64,000 nucleotides of DNA from Paraburkholderia phenazinium (GCF_900100735.1 NZ_FNCJ01000006.1:62001-126000), one strand, 5' to 3'. Shown: positions 32,462 through 40,837, counted from the stretch's first letter. Made by a program: numbers and translations. Notes: generated from the sequence alone by a model not told the origin.

Positions 32462-32845
32462 TCATGCTGCACGGTCTTCCCCCCGCGCTGCCTTCAGGTG
32501 CGCCGCTTCGCGTGCTGCCTGCGCTGCACGTTCTTGCCTTACGTCCTTCATTATCGCCAGGTACACCTTCCGCTTCCGCAAATAGATGATGTCGAGCTTC
32601 AGGGTGTCGTAGTCGAGGGCGATGAAGAGCAGGAGGAAAACGGTCACCAACAGTTGTACCCAGACCGGCATCTTCCAGAGCCAGGAGCCCACCACGAGTA
32701 CCCCCAACGTCAAAACGGCGTTGATGATCTTCGACAGGTCCGATTTGTGTTCCTGCGCCGGGTCCAGCTTCACCGCCAACGACGCGCCACTGATGACGAC
32801 GAAGACGACCAGCAGGGCCACGTTGATAAGGTGCAAGGTTTGCAT
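32462..32845 (-). CDS. Membrane protein with two or three TM segments, 127 aa
   Basis: Function not recognised. Hydrophobic segments at residues 5-25, 42-58 and 60-78; a cytoplasmic Lys/Arg/Ala-rich helix at 85-127. AGGAGG precedes the ATG. Transcribed from the promoter at 32897-32924, to which a palindrome is directly attached. Confidence 0.75.
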   Translation of the reverse strand: MQTLHLINVALLVVFVVISGASLAVKLDPAQEHKSDLSKIINAVLTLGVLVVGSWLWKMPVWVQLLVTVFLLLFIALDYDTLKLDIIYLRKRKVYLAIMKDVRQERAAQAAREAAHLKAARGEDRAA

Positions 32846-32896
32846 GATTCCTCCTTTTGAAATGGCCCGCGCAACGGGGTGGGCGACCGTGGTCCA

Positions 32897-32939
32897 GATC
32901 TAGCAGCATCCTGGAGCGTGTCAAGCCGTGCGTTGGCAC
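32897..32939 (-). promoter_or_regulatory. Promoter with abutting palindrome
   Basis: TTGACA (32919-32924), 16 bp, TAGATC (32897-32902). The palindrome copy (32928-32939, one mismatch) is only 3 bp from the -35 box, the same as at 42951. Confidence 0.7.
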
Positions 32940-32954
32940 GGCCCTGACCACGCT

Positions 32955-33347
32955 TCAACGTTTCGGTGTGGGGCCCCGTCGCACCGGGCCGGACCTGCTC
33001 GCGAGCAACGCCTCGACGTCGGCACGGGCCACCCGCTTGGCCGCCTTGCGGTAAGGCCGGGCCACCAGTACGCCGCGCTCCACCAGGTGGGTGACGGACG
33101 ACGCGTTGGCGTAGCCCAGCAGGACCGCCGCCTCGTGGAGCGTCATGAGGTCACGGTCGTCCTGCTGCCGCTGGGCGTCGTAGGCGCTCACGTCCTCCGA
33201 ACGGAATACACGGCCCTGCCCGTCCAGGGTCGAAGGGATCCGCCCGCTCACCGCCAGGGCGCGGACGTGCGTGCGGGACCAGTTCAGCAGGGCCGCGACA
33301 TCGCGGGTTCGCAGCAGGGTCTGGGCGATGGGGTGGGCGGTGGTCAT
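32955..33347 (-). CDS. Protein with two excisionase-like HTH units, 130 aa
   Basis: HTH_17-like units at residues 10-60 (TRDVAALLNWSRTHVRALAV...VFRSEDVSAY) and 66-118 (LHEAAVLLGYANASSVTHLV...VARADVEALL). C-terminus basic (VRRGPTPKR). Starts 10 bp after the upstream gene with a weak site, so probably translated by coupling. Fourth member of the multi-HTH family. Confidence 0.7.
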   Translation of the reverse strand: MTTAHPIAQTLLRTRDVAALLNWSRTHVRALAVSGRIPSTLDGQGRVFRSEDVSAYDAQRQQDDRDLMTLHEAAVLLGYANASSVTHLVERGVLVARPYRKAAKRVARADVEALLASRSGPVRRGPTPKR

Positions 33348-33357
33348 GAGGTTCGGC

Positions 33358-33738
33358 TCAATACACCGATTCGTTCACCTCGGCGATGAGGCACGCGATG
33401 GCTTCACGGCCCACCGCCTTGATCTTCTGAAGCACGTCACGCATGAGGTGGTCCTCGTTGTGCAAGGTGTGCTCCACCAGCCGTTCCAGCAACCGGTATG
33501 CGTCGTTCGTAACGCCCTCATGGTCACCAAAGCCCTGATGGTCCCCAAACGTTTCGTCGAAGCTGGTGTGTTCCTTGCCCGCGTGCGAGTGGTACTGGAC
33601 GGAATACTGGGACCCGTCGGCCAGCGTCACGTCGATGGGGACCCGGATGACCATGTGGTCATGGCTCATACGAAGAGGGGAGCCCGGCTTGGTGGTGACG
33701 ATGGCGGACGCGCTGGAGAGGGTGCGGGTGCGGGTCAT
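33358..33738 (-). CDS. Unknown protein, 126 aa
   Basis: Not recognised. Strand-rich N-terminal half (VIRVPIDVTLADGSQYSVQY), His-rich turn, then helices (LLERLVEHTLHNEDHLMRDV). TTGGAG precedes the ATG. First gene of a two-gene unit with the HTH gene, from the promoter at 33798-33825. Confidence 0.65.
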   Translation of the reverse strand: MTRTRTLSSASAIVTTKPGSPLRMSHDHMVIRVPIDVTLADGSQYSVQYHSHAGKEHTSFDETFGDHQGFGDHEGVTNDAYRLLERLVEHTLHNEDHLMRDVLQKIKAVGREAIACLIAEVNESVY

Positions 33739-33797
33739 GATGGTGAATCTCCAAGGGGTTGGGATGGCGTCGCCTTGCGACGCTGCCTACCCCTTCA

Positions 33798-33825
33798 GTA
33801 CTAGCGGGTCCCTAGGTGATTGCAA
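33798..33825 (-). promoter_or_regulatory. Promoter of the 126-aa/HTH unit
   Basis: TTGCAA (33820-33825), 16 bp, TAGTAC (33798-33803) preceded by CGC. Confidence 0.6.
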
Positions 33826-34082
33826 TATCTAAAACACCCCTTCGCGTAAATAAATCTGGGCCACCACCGCCTTGCGTCCCTACAGCCGTCGCCGTGCCAC
33901 ACCACGGGGACAAGCCTGGCCCTCCCCTCGGGTTCGGCCTGGGCCACCGCTTCGCGGAACACCTGCGCTTCGCGTCGCTGGTCTCTCACGCGGACACGCT
34001 CCTGGACCGCCTCGTGCGAGGCCTGGCGCTGCGTGTGGACCACGGGTCCGAGGCATACGGGGCATTGGGATTTGAAGGTCAC
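33801..34082 (-). CDS. Small CPxC protein, translationally coupled, 93 aa
   Basis: Begins with GTG overlapping the stop of the 542-aa gene (GTGA), with CGGAGG at ideal distance. It starts MTFKSQCPVCLGPVV, a zinc-ribbon-like knuckle, and continues with Arg/Glu/Gln helices, ending WPRFIYAKGCFRYCNHLGTR with two more Cys. Its 3' end overlaps the promoter of the next unit. The upstream gene carries a similar CPSC motif, so the pair may work together. Confidence 0.5.
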   Translation of the reverse strand: MTFKSQCPVCLGPVVHTQRQASHEAVQERVRVRDQRREAQVFREAVAQAEPEGRARLVPVVWHGDGCRDARRWWPRFIYAKGCFRYCNHLGTR

Positions 34083-35707
34083 AGGCGCCTCCGTGCACGG
34101 GGTTGAACCGGGGGCGCGTCCGCCATGGCGGCGTCGGCGACCTCGCGAAGCCGGGCCTGCACCAGGCGAAGCTGGTACGCGTGGCAGTACGCGCGGATTT
34201 TCCCAGCCTGATCGTTCATGACGGCCCCGGGCATCGCGAACTTGTCAACGATGGGTTCCGGATCCAGGCCCGCCTGGACGATCAACTCGAACAGCTCGAA
34301 ATGGCTGCACAAGAGCGCGGTGTGCCCAGCGGTCCACCGGAGGTGATCCTTGTGCCGTACGTCGATGCCGGCGTCGATCAGGACTTGGGCGGTCACAATG
34401 TAGCCGGCGTTCGCGGCCTCATGCAGAGCGGTTTCTTGCGTCCCGGTGAGCGCGTTGATCGGGGCCCCGTGCGCCACCAGGTAAGTCACGATGCGGGCGG
34501 TCTCCTCGTCGCTGTGCCGTTTGCTTGCGATGATGCTGCAGAGGATCGGACCGCTGTCCAGGAGCCCGTTCTGAACGTCCACGCCAACGTCGGTCCCGGC
34601 TTCGACCACACGTTCGAGATGGCGGCGTGACCTCCAGACGTCATGGAGCATGCCGCTCAAACGTTGGCGTGCACGCCAACGTCGGTTCGGACGGCGGCGC
34701 CCGTAGGCCAGGACGTCGTTGATGCGGGTGTTGAATCGGTGCTCGATGTAACGCGTAAGAAGGGCCCGGTGCGCGATCGCGCGCCCCTGGTTGAAATCTC
34801 CCGCCTCTTCGTTCGCAGGGTCGGACAGTGCGGCAAGACTGTTGACGGTGAAACAGTGCGGGGCATGGTAGTCCAGGATGTCCAGAACCCGCCACGCATG
34901 GTCGATGTCGAGCAGGCCCTTCACTGGAGGCAGGTCGTCCCTGCTGTATTGTCCTGTCGGCCGGAAACGTTCCCGCGGGTCGCCCCCGGGAAGGTTTCGA
35001 AAGATACTCCACCACACTGGGTTTTCGCAGGAATCGTGCAGATCGACGTCGCGCGACACCGCCGCGCTGAGCATCGCATCGAGGAAGGCCTCCTGGCCCG
35101 GCACGACCAGCGAGGTCGTCCAGCGAAGGAAGTGGGCGAACAAACCGTCGCCGTCCCAACCGCTGTCGAGCAATGCCACCAGGGTCGTCAGCGTCGCACG
35201 TTCGTCCGGACTCACCACCACCGCGTGCTGGCCATGCTTCACCATCGGTGCCGGCGGGACGAACCGGTCCAGGCGATCGCACCAGCCCGCCCACTGCTGC
35301 TCCGCCTGCTGCGCTTCGGCGATTCTGTCCCGCTTGCTTTCAAGGTCTCGGAACGCCTCGTACATCGTGATGCGTTCATTTTCCGTGAACGTTTTCGTGC
35401 CGCAAAACGGGAGATCGCGGGCCCCGGCCAGGACCGCCTCACCATAGGCCGTCTCGCAAGGCGTGCAGGTCCAGGTGTCCTGGCGTTCGTCGAACGACAC
35501 GGGGCCTTCGCACGACGGGCACCAAGGCCTGAAGCCTGGTGGTTCGATGGCGATCCACGACCAGTCCTCCGCCTCGGAAAGCTCGATCCGACGCTGCTTC
35601 CGGGCCTCACGCAACCATTCCAGCCGCCCATCGCTTCCAGGCGGGTGCCTCAGGTAACCCGGACTCGTACGCAGGTTGGCGAGGTAAGTCTGGTAAGCCT
35701 GGTTCAT
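34079..35707 (-). CDS. Zinc-ribbon and ankyrin protein with RRRL tail, 542 aa
   Basis: Residues 60-90 hold a zinc-ribbon-like motif (CPSCEGPV...CTPCETAYG). Residues 100-380 are not recognised. Residues 380-500 are ankyrin repeats (LVAHGAPINAL, LHEAANAGYIVTAQVLIDAG, ALLCSHFELFELIVQAGLD). The C-terminus is QPRARRRL, one of the shared basic tags. Weak ribosome site (GGAAATCCC). Promoter at 35741-35768. A combination of DNA/metal-binding, ankyrin scaffold and tag suggests an effector-like or regulatory protein. Confidence 0.7.
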   Translation of the reverse strand: MNQAYQTYLANLRTSPGYLRHPPGSDGRLEWLREARKQRRIELSEAEDWSWIAIEPPGFRPWCPSCEGPVSFDERQDTWTCTPCETAYGEAVLAGARDLPFCGTKTFTENERITMYEAFRDLESKRDRIAEAQQAEQQWAGWCDRLDRFVPPAPMVKHGQHAVVVSPDERATLTTLVALLDSGWDGDGLFAHFLRWTTSLVVPGQEAFLDAMLSAAVSRDVDLHDSCENPVWWSIFRNLPGGDPRERFRPTGQYSRDDLPPVKGLLDIDHAWRVLDILDYHAPHCFTVNSLAALSDPANEEAGDFNQGRAIAHRALLTRYIEHRFNTRINDVLAYGRRRPNRRWRARQRLSGMLHDVWRSRRHLERVVEAGTDVGVDVQNGLLDSGPILCSIIASKRHSDEETARIVTYLVAHGAPINALTGTQETALHEAANAGYIVTAQVLIDAGIDVRHKDHLRWTAGHTALLCSHFELFELIVQAGLDPEPIVDKFAMPGAVMNDQAGKIRAYCHAYQLRLVQARLREVADAAMADAPPVQPRARRRL

Positions 35708-35740
35708 GGGATTTCCTTGGATGTCGTTGTCGATCCCAAG

Positions 35741-35827
35741 GTACTAGCGGATCCCGCGGCGAGGTCAAGGTTTGGCGATGCGATTTTGGGGGCGCGGCGC
35801 TCTGCCGTTGGAGTTGTGCCCTGGCAC
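35741..35827 (-). promoter_or_regulatory. Promoter of the zinc/ankyrin gene with palindrome
   Basis: TTGACC (35763-35768), 16 bp, TAGTAC (35741-35746); palindrome (35816-35827, centre CT) 47 bp upstream of the -35 box. Confidence 0.65.
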
Positions 35828-35940
35828 CTGTTGGGATGGAGATCGCTGGACGGGTGGAAACCTCGAACCGGCCCGGACCTGGTCCCTGCCTACGGCCCGC
35901 CGTGGGGCATGAGGGGTGGCGTGGCCATGGCGATGTCCGA

Positions 35941-36246
35941 TTAGAGGCGCTTGCGCGAACCGGTTGAAGGGGTGGAAGCCGTCCGGTCCGCCACCGCGTT
36001 CAGGGTGGCCCGTTCGATGGCCTCCAGCGCATCCTGCGCGCGGTCCCCGCCGATCAGCGGTGCCAGCTCGCGGCCCAGACCGCCCTTCCCGTGCGTCTGC
36101 GCGTAGCGCTCCTGGGCGACGTCGAGGACGGTCCTGCCCAGTTCGTCCACGGCCAGCACGTCCAGCCCGGTGCGAAGCAAGGCGATGAACGGCTCGGGCC
36201 CCAGGTGGAGCGTTTCGGACGCGAGGCGATGGAGGGCGTTGGTCAT
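35941..36246 (-). CDS. Small ankyrin-like protein with RKRL tail, 101 aa
   Basis: Residues 15-55 fit one degenerate ankyrin unit (FIALLRTGLDVLAVDELGRTVLDVA). The end, STPSTGSRKRL, is a clear copy of the shared tag after a flexible Ser/Thr linker. The start overlaps the upstream stop (ATGA) with GGAGATCC as site, so it is translationally coupled to the 239-aa gene. Confidence 0.65.
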   Translation of the reverse strand: MTNALHRLASETLHLGPEPFIALLRTGLDVLAVDELGRTVLDVAQERYAQTHGKGGLGRELAPLIGGDRAQDALEAIERATLNAVADRTASTPSTGSRKRL

Positions 36247-36962
36247 GCGAGGATCTCCGCGACACTGGATGTCCGGCGACGGTAGATCGCCAACGCGCTG
36301 AACCCCGGGGTTTCGAAGTCGGTGAACCGGTCGTCCATGACGTCCGCGCCCGCCGCGTGCATTTTCGGGAGAATCACGTCGATGAAGCGCTGCTGCGGAA
36401 TCTGCCTGTGCAAGTCGATGGCGACTTCCCATCGGGTCATTTCCCGGCCGTTGATCGTGGCTATCGCGTTGAGGTCGTCCTCGCTCAGTCGCGCCAGAAC
36501 TGCCCCCAGGCAACCGTCGTCCAGCATAACGATCGGCTCTTTGAGCAACCGCACCGGTTTTTCTACGTGCGGAATGGTCAGCGCCATCACATCGGGCCGT
36601 TGCGTTTCCTGCGCAAGCCGCAAGACATCGTCCGCGTTCGTCGCGTTGACGAGCGATGAAACCTTACCGGTACCTCGGAGCCGGATCGCCTCGTGAACGA
36701 CCTGCCAAAGGGCGCCTTCCGCGATCGCCCGCTCCCAGTCCAGTAGAAACAGCCGTTGGGCCAGCCGCTGACGGATGACATCCCGGTCGGTGGTGTCGTC
36801 CGGTTGGGCACGAAACGTGGGATTCACGACGAGATCCAGCGCGTCCATCCATGCTCCAGGTGGTGGGATGACCGGAAGCACGAGGTCTTCGTCGGTCCAG
36901 TCGTCCGGTGCTGTGCGCCCTCGCAGCTTGCCAATGATCTTGAGAATGCGTGCGAATGCCAT
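36243..36962 (-). CDS. Ankyrin-related protein, 239 aa
   Basis: Helical protein, paralogous to the 256-aa protein at 55170: both have a C-terminal block LP-(K/M)-(M/L)-HAAGADVMD-(D/A)-RF and then ALAIYRRR/ALMHYRRK. This copy stops soon after, without the basic tag, which is instead carried by the coupled 101-aa protein. AAGGAG precedes the ATG at 36960-36962. Confidence 0.7.
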   Translation of the reverse strand: MAFARILKIIGKLRGRTAPDDWTDEDLVLPVIPPPGAWMDALDLVVNPTFRAQPDDTTDRDVIRQRLAQRLFLLDWERAIAEGALWQVVHEAIRLRGTGKVSSLVNATNADDVLRLAQETQRPDVMALTIPHVEKPVRLLKEPIVMLDDGCLGAVLARLSEDDLNAIATINGREMTRWEVAIDLHRQIPQQRFIDVILPKMHAAGADVMDDRFTDFETPGFSALAIYRRRTSSVAEILA

Positions 36963-36991
36963 GGGGGTCTCCTTCAAAGGCTATGCGTACC

Positions 36992-37067
36992 ACCCTAGAG
37001 GATTTGCCCAGGCCGTCAATGGGTTGGGGAAATCATTTTGAGGGATTTTCGAGGGGTGCATGGGCAC
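36992..37067 (-). promoter_or_regulatory. Promoter of the 239/101-aa unit with palindrome
   Basis: TTGACG (37014-37019), 16 bp, TAGGGT (36992-36997); palindrome with one mismatch (37056-37067) 36 bp upstream. The same arrangement, with CCCCAACCCA before TTGAC, recurs at 55067, 56274 and 57782. Confidence 0.7.
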
Positions 37068-37160
37068 GGGTGGAGGACGTGCGATTCTGCGCTGAACCAC
37101 CTGGTCGCCATCCGGCTCCTGGCCCGCCTTCGGCCCTGGACCTGGGTGGTGGGGCCCTGC

Positions 37161-37466
37161 TCAGAACGTGACGACGGTGAGCAGGGCCCGCTCGTCCCCC
37201 TTGCGCTGCTCCCGCTGTTCCACCACCGGTGGAGCGCTGCCCTGGCACGTGGGGGCCTGCGGTTGGTCCGTGTTGACCGTGCACGCGCTGAGCACCGTGG
37301 CGGACACGCTCAGGGCGGCCCGAGCCTGCTTCGCGTCGGCGACACCGGGCCCTGCGATCAGCATCGCGAGAAGGATGACCACCAGGCCCTGGCCAGCGGT
37401 GTGGGGTTTCGGACCCAGCCCTCCGGGCGTGGTGGTCGCCGGCGTCTCCGTTTTACGCTTGCGCAC
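37161..37466 (-). CDS. Small protein with internal signal-like segment, 101 aa
   Basis: Starts with GTG 13 bp inside the end of the 104-aa gene. A basic, Pro-rich N-terminus (residues 1-22) precedes a hydrophobic segment (27-45) ending GVADA, a likely cleavage site, then a Ser/Ala/Thr-rich part with two Cys (SACTV and PTCQG). Probably exported or membrane-anchored. Last gene of the leftward cluster 38947-37161; a palindrome-like sequence with one mismatch (37239-37250) lies inside it. Confidence 0.5.
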   Translation of the reverse strand: MRKRKTETPATTTPGGLGPKPHTAGQGLVVILLAMLIAGPGVADAKQARAALSVSATVLSACTVNTDQPQAPTCQGSAPPVVEQREQRKGDERALLTVVTF

Positions 37467-37767
37467 GGGGCGACCCGTCCTTCCCCCGGAAGCACAGGGC
37501 CATGCACACGAGGAACACCAGCAGGCCCAGCGGGATCCCCACGGTGTAGATCGGCGCGGTGTTGTCGGGCCAGCCCAGGGTTCCGTCCTGCAGGAACGCA
37601 CTGGCCAAGCGCCCGAAGCCCACCGCCAGGCTCATGCCCACGGTGGCGCCGATGGCGTAAGCGAGGACCGCGAAGGCCAGGATCACCAGCCAGACCGGGG
37701 ACAGGAAAGCGACCAGAGCGATGCAGCAGCCCGCGGCGAGGATCAGGGATTGTGCTTCGTGCGACAT
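37453..37767 (-). CDS. Small membrane protein, 104 aa
   Basis: Function not recognised. Hydrophobic segments near residues 8-45 and 75-95 with a Gly/Ala-rich middle; polar C-terminus. GGGAGGAG precedes the ATG at 37765-37767. It lies between secreted-protein genes. Confidence 0.65.
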   Translation of the reverse strand: MSHEAQSLILAAGCCIALVAFLSPVWLVILAFAVLAYAIGATVGMSLAVGFGRLASAFLQDGTLGWPDNTAPIYTVGIPLGLLVFLVCMALCFRGKDGSPRAQA

Positions 37768-37805
37768 GGGTCTCCTCCCGTTCGCGTTGCGTTGTGCGTG
37801 GCCCG

Positions 37806-38327
37806 TCAGGGCGAGCCGTCGTCCACCACGACGGCGAACGACGGGTAGCGATCCGGGGGCGTCACGACGATGACGTGGCCCGGCAGCACGTGGTGCCACT
37901 CGGCCACACCGTTCTTGTCCTGGACGTCCGGCTGGCCCACGGCGGTGGTCATGCTGTCGCGCACGGCGATGTCGTAGACCTCGTTCGTGAAGCCCAGCTC
38001 CACCCCGTCGATCACACCGTTCCAGCTTGTGACCGTGGTCCGGTTGAACACCAGGCGCCCCGCTCCGTCGAGTACCGGGGGCAGGCCGTACACCTCGTTG
38101 ACGGCCCACGGGTCGTTCCCCTGGTCGAAGACCACGCAGACCGACGTCGCCGCCTTGGGATCGCCCTGGCAGGCCGGGGCGAAGGACGCCACCGGGATGC
38201 CGATGGGCACCCCGTTGACCACCACGTGGTGCTGGGCGTCCGTGGACAGGAGTTGGAGCCCGGCCGCGTGCGCAGAGCCTGCGGTGAAGCTGGCCAGGCC
38301 CAGCAGGGCGAGAATGGGTTTGCGCAT
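37806..38327 (-). CDS. Secreted protein of the G-x-P-x-G family, 173 aa
   Basis: Signal peptide at residues 1-21 (ending SAHA). The mature N-terminus has VVVNGVPIGIP followed by a Cys pair (FAPAC and SVCVV), the hallmark of a four-member family in this window (38366, 39045, 57053). The rest is beta-rich. Role unknown; a periplasmic or extracellular small-protein family. GGAGCC site. Confidence 0.75.
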   Translation of the reverse strand: MRKPILALLGLASFTAGSAHAAGLQLLSTDAQHHVVVNGVPIGIPVASFAPACQGDPKAATSVCVVFDQGNDPWAVNEVYGLPPVLDGAGRLVFNRTTVTSWNGVIDGVELGFTNEVYDIAVRDSMTTAVGQPDVQDKNGVAEWHHVLPGHVIVVTPPDRYPSFAVVVDDGSP

Positions 38328-38365
38328 GGCGGTGGGCTCCTGTGGCGTGGTGGGGCGTTGCTCGA

Positions 38366-38947
38366 TTACTGCACGTCGCCTGGGGCCGGCTTATACAGGA
38401 ACAGCTCGTTGTCGAACATCATGACGACTCGATCGTCCGACGGGCGCCAAATCACCCCGGGGACCATGGAGCCGGCTACCCGAGGGCTGCCGAACGTCTG
38501 GACCATCGGGACGATCGCGGTGAAGGGGAGCTTGCCGCCCTTCACGATTTCGCTGAGGTCAACGTACACCGCCTCGATGACATGGCTCTGGTTGTCCATC
38601 GTGGCCCACACCTCTGCCTTGAACGGCGCGCCCTGGAACGCCATCAGGCTTTGTGCACCGTAAATGCGAGTTTGCACGGTGTCCGCATCACCCATCGACC
38701 ACCCGCCATGGCCGACCGGACCGTGGCACGGGGCGTGGGCCGTTTCCGGTGCCGTGGTGCAGGCCGGAATCGCGGCTTCGAGGGCAACACCCACGGGAAC
38801 GCCAGCGAGGGTCAGGCGGTGCTGCGCGTCGTACCGGTACGGCGTGCTCTGCGGGTTGCCGGTCGTATCGGCGTGCGCCTGCACGGTGCCCAGGGCGAGG
38901 CCTGCGAGGGCCAGGAGGGTGGTGAGGAACTTGCGGGATTTGAACAT
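38366..38947 (-). CDS. Secreted protein of the G-x-P-x-G family, 193 aa
   Basis: Signal peptide at residues 1-26 (ending VQAHA). Family motif LTLAGVPVGV and a Cys pair (IPACTT, HAPCHG). Beta-rich body with FKAEVWATMDNQSH. The start has GGAGATCCTCC. Same operon direction as the 173-aa paralog, 38 bp apart. Confidence 0.75.
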   Translation of the reverse strand: MFKSRKFLTTLLALAGLALGTVQAHADTTGNPQSTPYRYDAQHRLTLAGVPVGVALEAAIPACTTAPETAHAPCHGPVGHGGWSMGDADTVQTRIYGAQSLMAFQGAPFKAEVWATMDNQSHVIEAVYVDLSEIVKGGKLPFTAIVPMVQTFGSPRVAGSMVPGVIWRPSDDRVVMMFDNELFLYKPAPGDVQ

Positions 38948-39044
38948 GGAGGATCTCCTTGGATGTACGGGTTTAATGGTGTCGCCTCGGGAGGGGCGAG
39001 CCTGAAATCGGCACGCCCCTCATGTCAGGCGATCAGCGGTCGGC

Positions 39045-39623
39045 TCAGAACTGCTTACCTTTCGACACCCACAGGACCGTGGGCCACATCGATTCGTTGT
39101 GCTGCAGCCTCAGGGTGTAACCATCCGCCGCGCCAGCCCACACTTCTTCGCCGGTTTCGGCGTTGACCACAGGCTGGCCGAACTGCTCGATCAGTGCGGT
39201 GCGAAACGCCCAGGCGCCATCGACATAGACGGTTGCGCCGACCCCCACGACCACGCCATTTTGCGTCTCGATCATCGGGTCGTTATAAATCCGATGTCCG
39301 CGGTGGTCGATGACCTTCGGAACTCCGAAAAGATCGACATCGACCTTCCCCGCATGATCGTCGTCCGCCTCTACGCGGCAAGGCGCCGTCGCCTCCCACG
39401 GCGTCTTGGAACACTTGGGTGCGGTTACCAGTTCGGCGCTGAGGGGAACGCCCATGGGAATGCCGAATGCCACCAGGTGGCCGGCCTGGTCATGCTGAAA
39501 AACATTGGCTTTGTAGATGGCCTTATGGTCCGTGAAGTCGGTGGCCTGGCTGGGGCTGGCCATGGTGAACAGGGCGAGGCTGGCGGTGGTGATGGCCAGC
39601 ACGTTGAGCATGGATTTGCGCAT
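39045..39623 (-). CDS. Secreted protein of the G-x-P-x-G family, 192 aa
   Basis: Signal peptide at residues 1-25 (ending PSQA). Family motif LVAFGIPMGVP and Cys pair (APKCSK, TAPCRV). The C-terminal half has DGYTLRLQHNESMWPTVLWV. GGAGG 8 nt before the ATG at 39621-39623. Promoter at 39670-39697 probably serves the whole cluster to 37161. Confidence 0.75.
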   Translation of the reverse strand: MRKSMLNVLAITTASLALFTMASPSQATDFTDHKAIYKANVFQHDQAGHLVAFGIPMGVPLSAELVTAPKCSKTPWEATAPCRVEADDDHAGKVDVDLFGVPKVIDHRGHRIYNDPMIETQNGVVVGVGATVYVDGAWAFRTALIEQFGQPVVNAETGEEVWAGAADGYTLRLQHNESMWPTVLWVSKGKQF

Positions 39624-39669
39624 GAGAAGAACCTCCGAGGTAGAGCGCCGGGTGGCGCGGGATAGGACC

Positions 39670-39745
39670 ACCGTAGCAGGGCTTTGGATGGGGTCAATGG
39701 GGTCAGAGAAGAATCTTTGAAATATTTTAGTTTGTGCTATGGCAC
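39670..39745 (-). promoter_or_regulatory. Promoter of the secreted-protein cluster with palindrome
   Basis: TTGACC (39692-39697), 16 bp, TACGGT (39670-39675); palindrome with one mismatch (39734-39745) 36 bp upstream. Confidence 0.65.
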
Positions 39746-39781
39746 GGCTTCCAAGCCGAACCCTCATCGTCGGTCCAACGG

Positions 39782-39949
39782 TTACAGCCGCGCCCTCGGT
39801 CGCCGCTGCTGCTCCTCCCGCACCAGGGCGGCCAGCACCTCGCGCTCGGCGCGGATCTCCTCCGCCCGGTGGGCGTCGTACGCGCCTAGGATGTTCGCGA
39901 AGCTTTGCTTCACGTCGGCGTTGGCGAGAATCTCGGCGGCGGTGGTCAC
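39782..39949 (-). CDS. Small protein ending RARL, 55 aa
   Basis: Starts with GTG 7 bp after the upstream stop. MTTAAEILANADVKQSFANI then a Glu/Arg-rich helix ending QQRRPRARL, a variant of the shared tag. Likely translated by coupling with the 64-aa gene; not recognised otherwise. Confidence 0.5.
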   Translation of the reverse strand: MTTAAEILANADVKQSFANILGAYDAHRAEEIRAEREVLAALVREEQQRRPRARL

Positions 39950-39956
39950 GGCGTGC

Positions 39957-40151
39957 TCACAAGCGTTTGCGAGAACGGGGGGCCGCGGGTTCCGTGGTGG
40001 CGGCCTCGGCCATCGCCGCCTGGGCGGTGTCGCGCAGCTTAGCGGATTCCAACTCTTGCAGGCGTTTCCGCGCCCACGCTTGTATCTGCTGGCGCTGCAG
40101 GCGCAAGCCCTGTATGAACGCAGCGGCGCCGTTGCTGTCACTGACGGTCAT
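39957..40151 (-). CDS. Small protein with RKRL tail, 64 aa
   Basis: Mostly one helix (GLRLQRQQIQAWARKRLQEL), then an Ala/Thr/Pro linker and the tag APRSRKRL. Site AGGAGCACC before the ATG at 40149-40151. Such a tiny protein carrying the full linker-plus-tag shows the tail is a portable element. Confidence 0.6.
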   Translation of the reverse strand: MTVSDSNGAAAFIQGLRLQRQQIQAWARKRLQELESAKLRDTAQAAMAEAATTEPAAPRSRKRL

Positions 40152-40204
40152 GGGTGCTCCTGAGATGAACGGGCCCGGCTCCCGCGAGGCCCTGGTGGGA
40201 AGGC

Positions 40205-40663
40205 TTACGCTGCCTCGAGGACCGGCTGAACGAACGCCTCGGCTGCGCGTTCGGCCACGACGTCCAGGCGGGCCAGGATCTGCGCGGCGAACTTGCCGAC
40301 GTTCGTGGTGCGGCCGGAGCCGTCGATGAAGAACGCTTCGATCTGCTCTTCCTGGTGGGCGTTGCCTTCGAAGGCGAAGTGCTCGCCGAACATCAGGGTG
40401 AGCTGAAACAGGACCCAAGCCAGACCGCTTTCGTCGGCCGGGCTGCGGTACACGCGTCCGTGGTTCTGCTGGTAGGTCACGCCGTAGGTCTTGCCGGCGA
40501 TGGTCACGCTGGTTTCGATCGTCACACGGCTGGGGTTGAGGGCGAAAACGCCGTCGTCGTCGCTGCCGAAATCCTGCTCGTCGGCGGGGGCGCTGAACGT
40601 GCGGGCCCAGGCCAGGGTGGTGCTGCTCAGAATCGATTGGAGGGTCTGCGGGGTGGGTTGCAT
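40205..40663 (-). CDS. Unknown protein, 152 aa
   Basis: Not recognised. Residues 40-75 are strand-rich (RVTIETSVTIAGKTYGVTYQ), then helices. GAGGAG precedes the ATG at 40661-40663. First gene of the unit 40663-39782 and controlled by class-B module copy 4. Confidence 0.65.
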   Translation of the reverse strand: MQPTPQTLQSILSSTTLAWARTFSAPADEQDFGSDDDGVFALNPSRVTIETSVTIAGKTYGVTYQQNHGRVYRSPADESGLAWVLFQLTLMFGEHFAFEGNAHQEEQIEAFFIDGSGRTTNVGKFAAQILARLDVVAERAAEAFVQPVLEAA

Positions 40664-40699
40664 GATGGGGTCTCCTCGGGAGGGGCTCGCTCGTTGCGT

Positions 40700-40837
40700 T
40701 GCCCTATACACCATCATTGCTCTAGCGCGGGGTCGTGTAAAACGCACCTGTAATATTTAGGATGGCGTCATGCACTATCGTCATTTTATTTCTTGATGGA
40801 CAGCTTGAACGCTATAGCTTTTTCCGTGCTATGGCAC
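40700..40837 (-). promoter_or_regulatory. Class-B regulatory module, copy 4
   Basis: Palindrome with one mismatch (40826-40837), GCTATAGC (40811-40818), GAAATAAAATGACG, CATCCTAAATATTACA, GTGCGTTTTACACGACCCCG, TAGAGC. The proximal 40 bp are identical or nearly so to copy 2. Confidence 0.6.
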
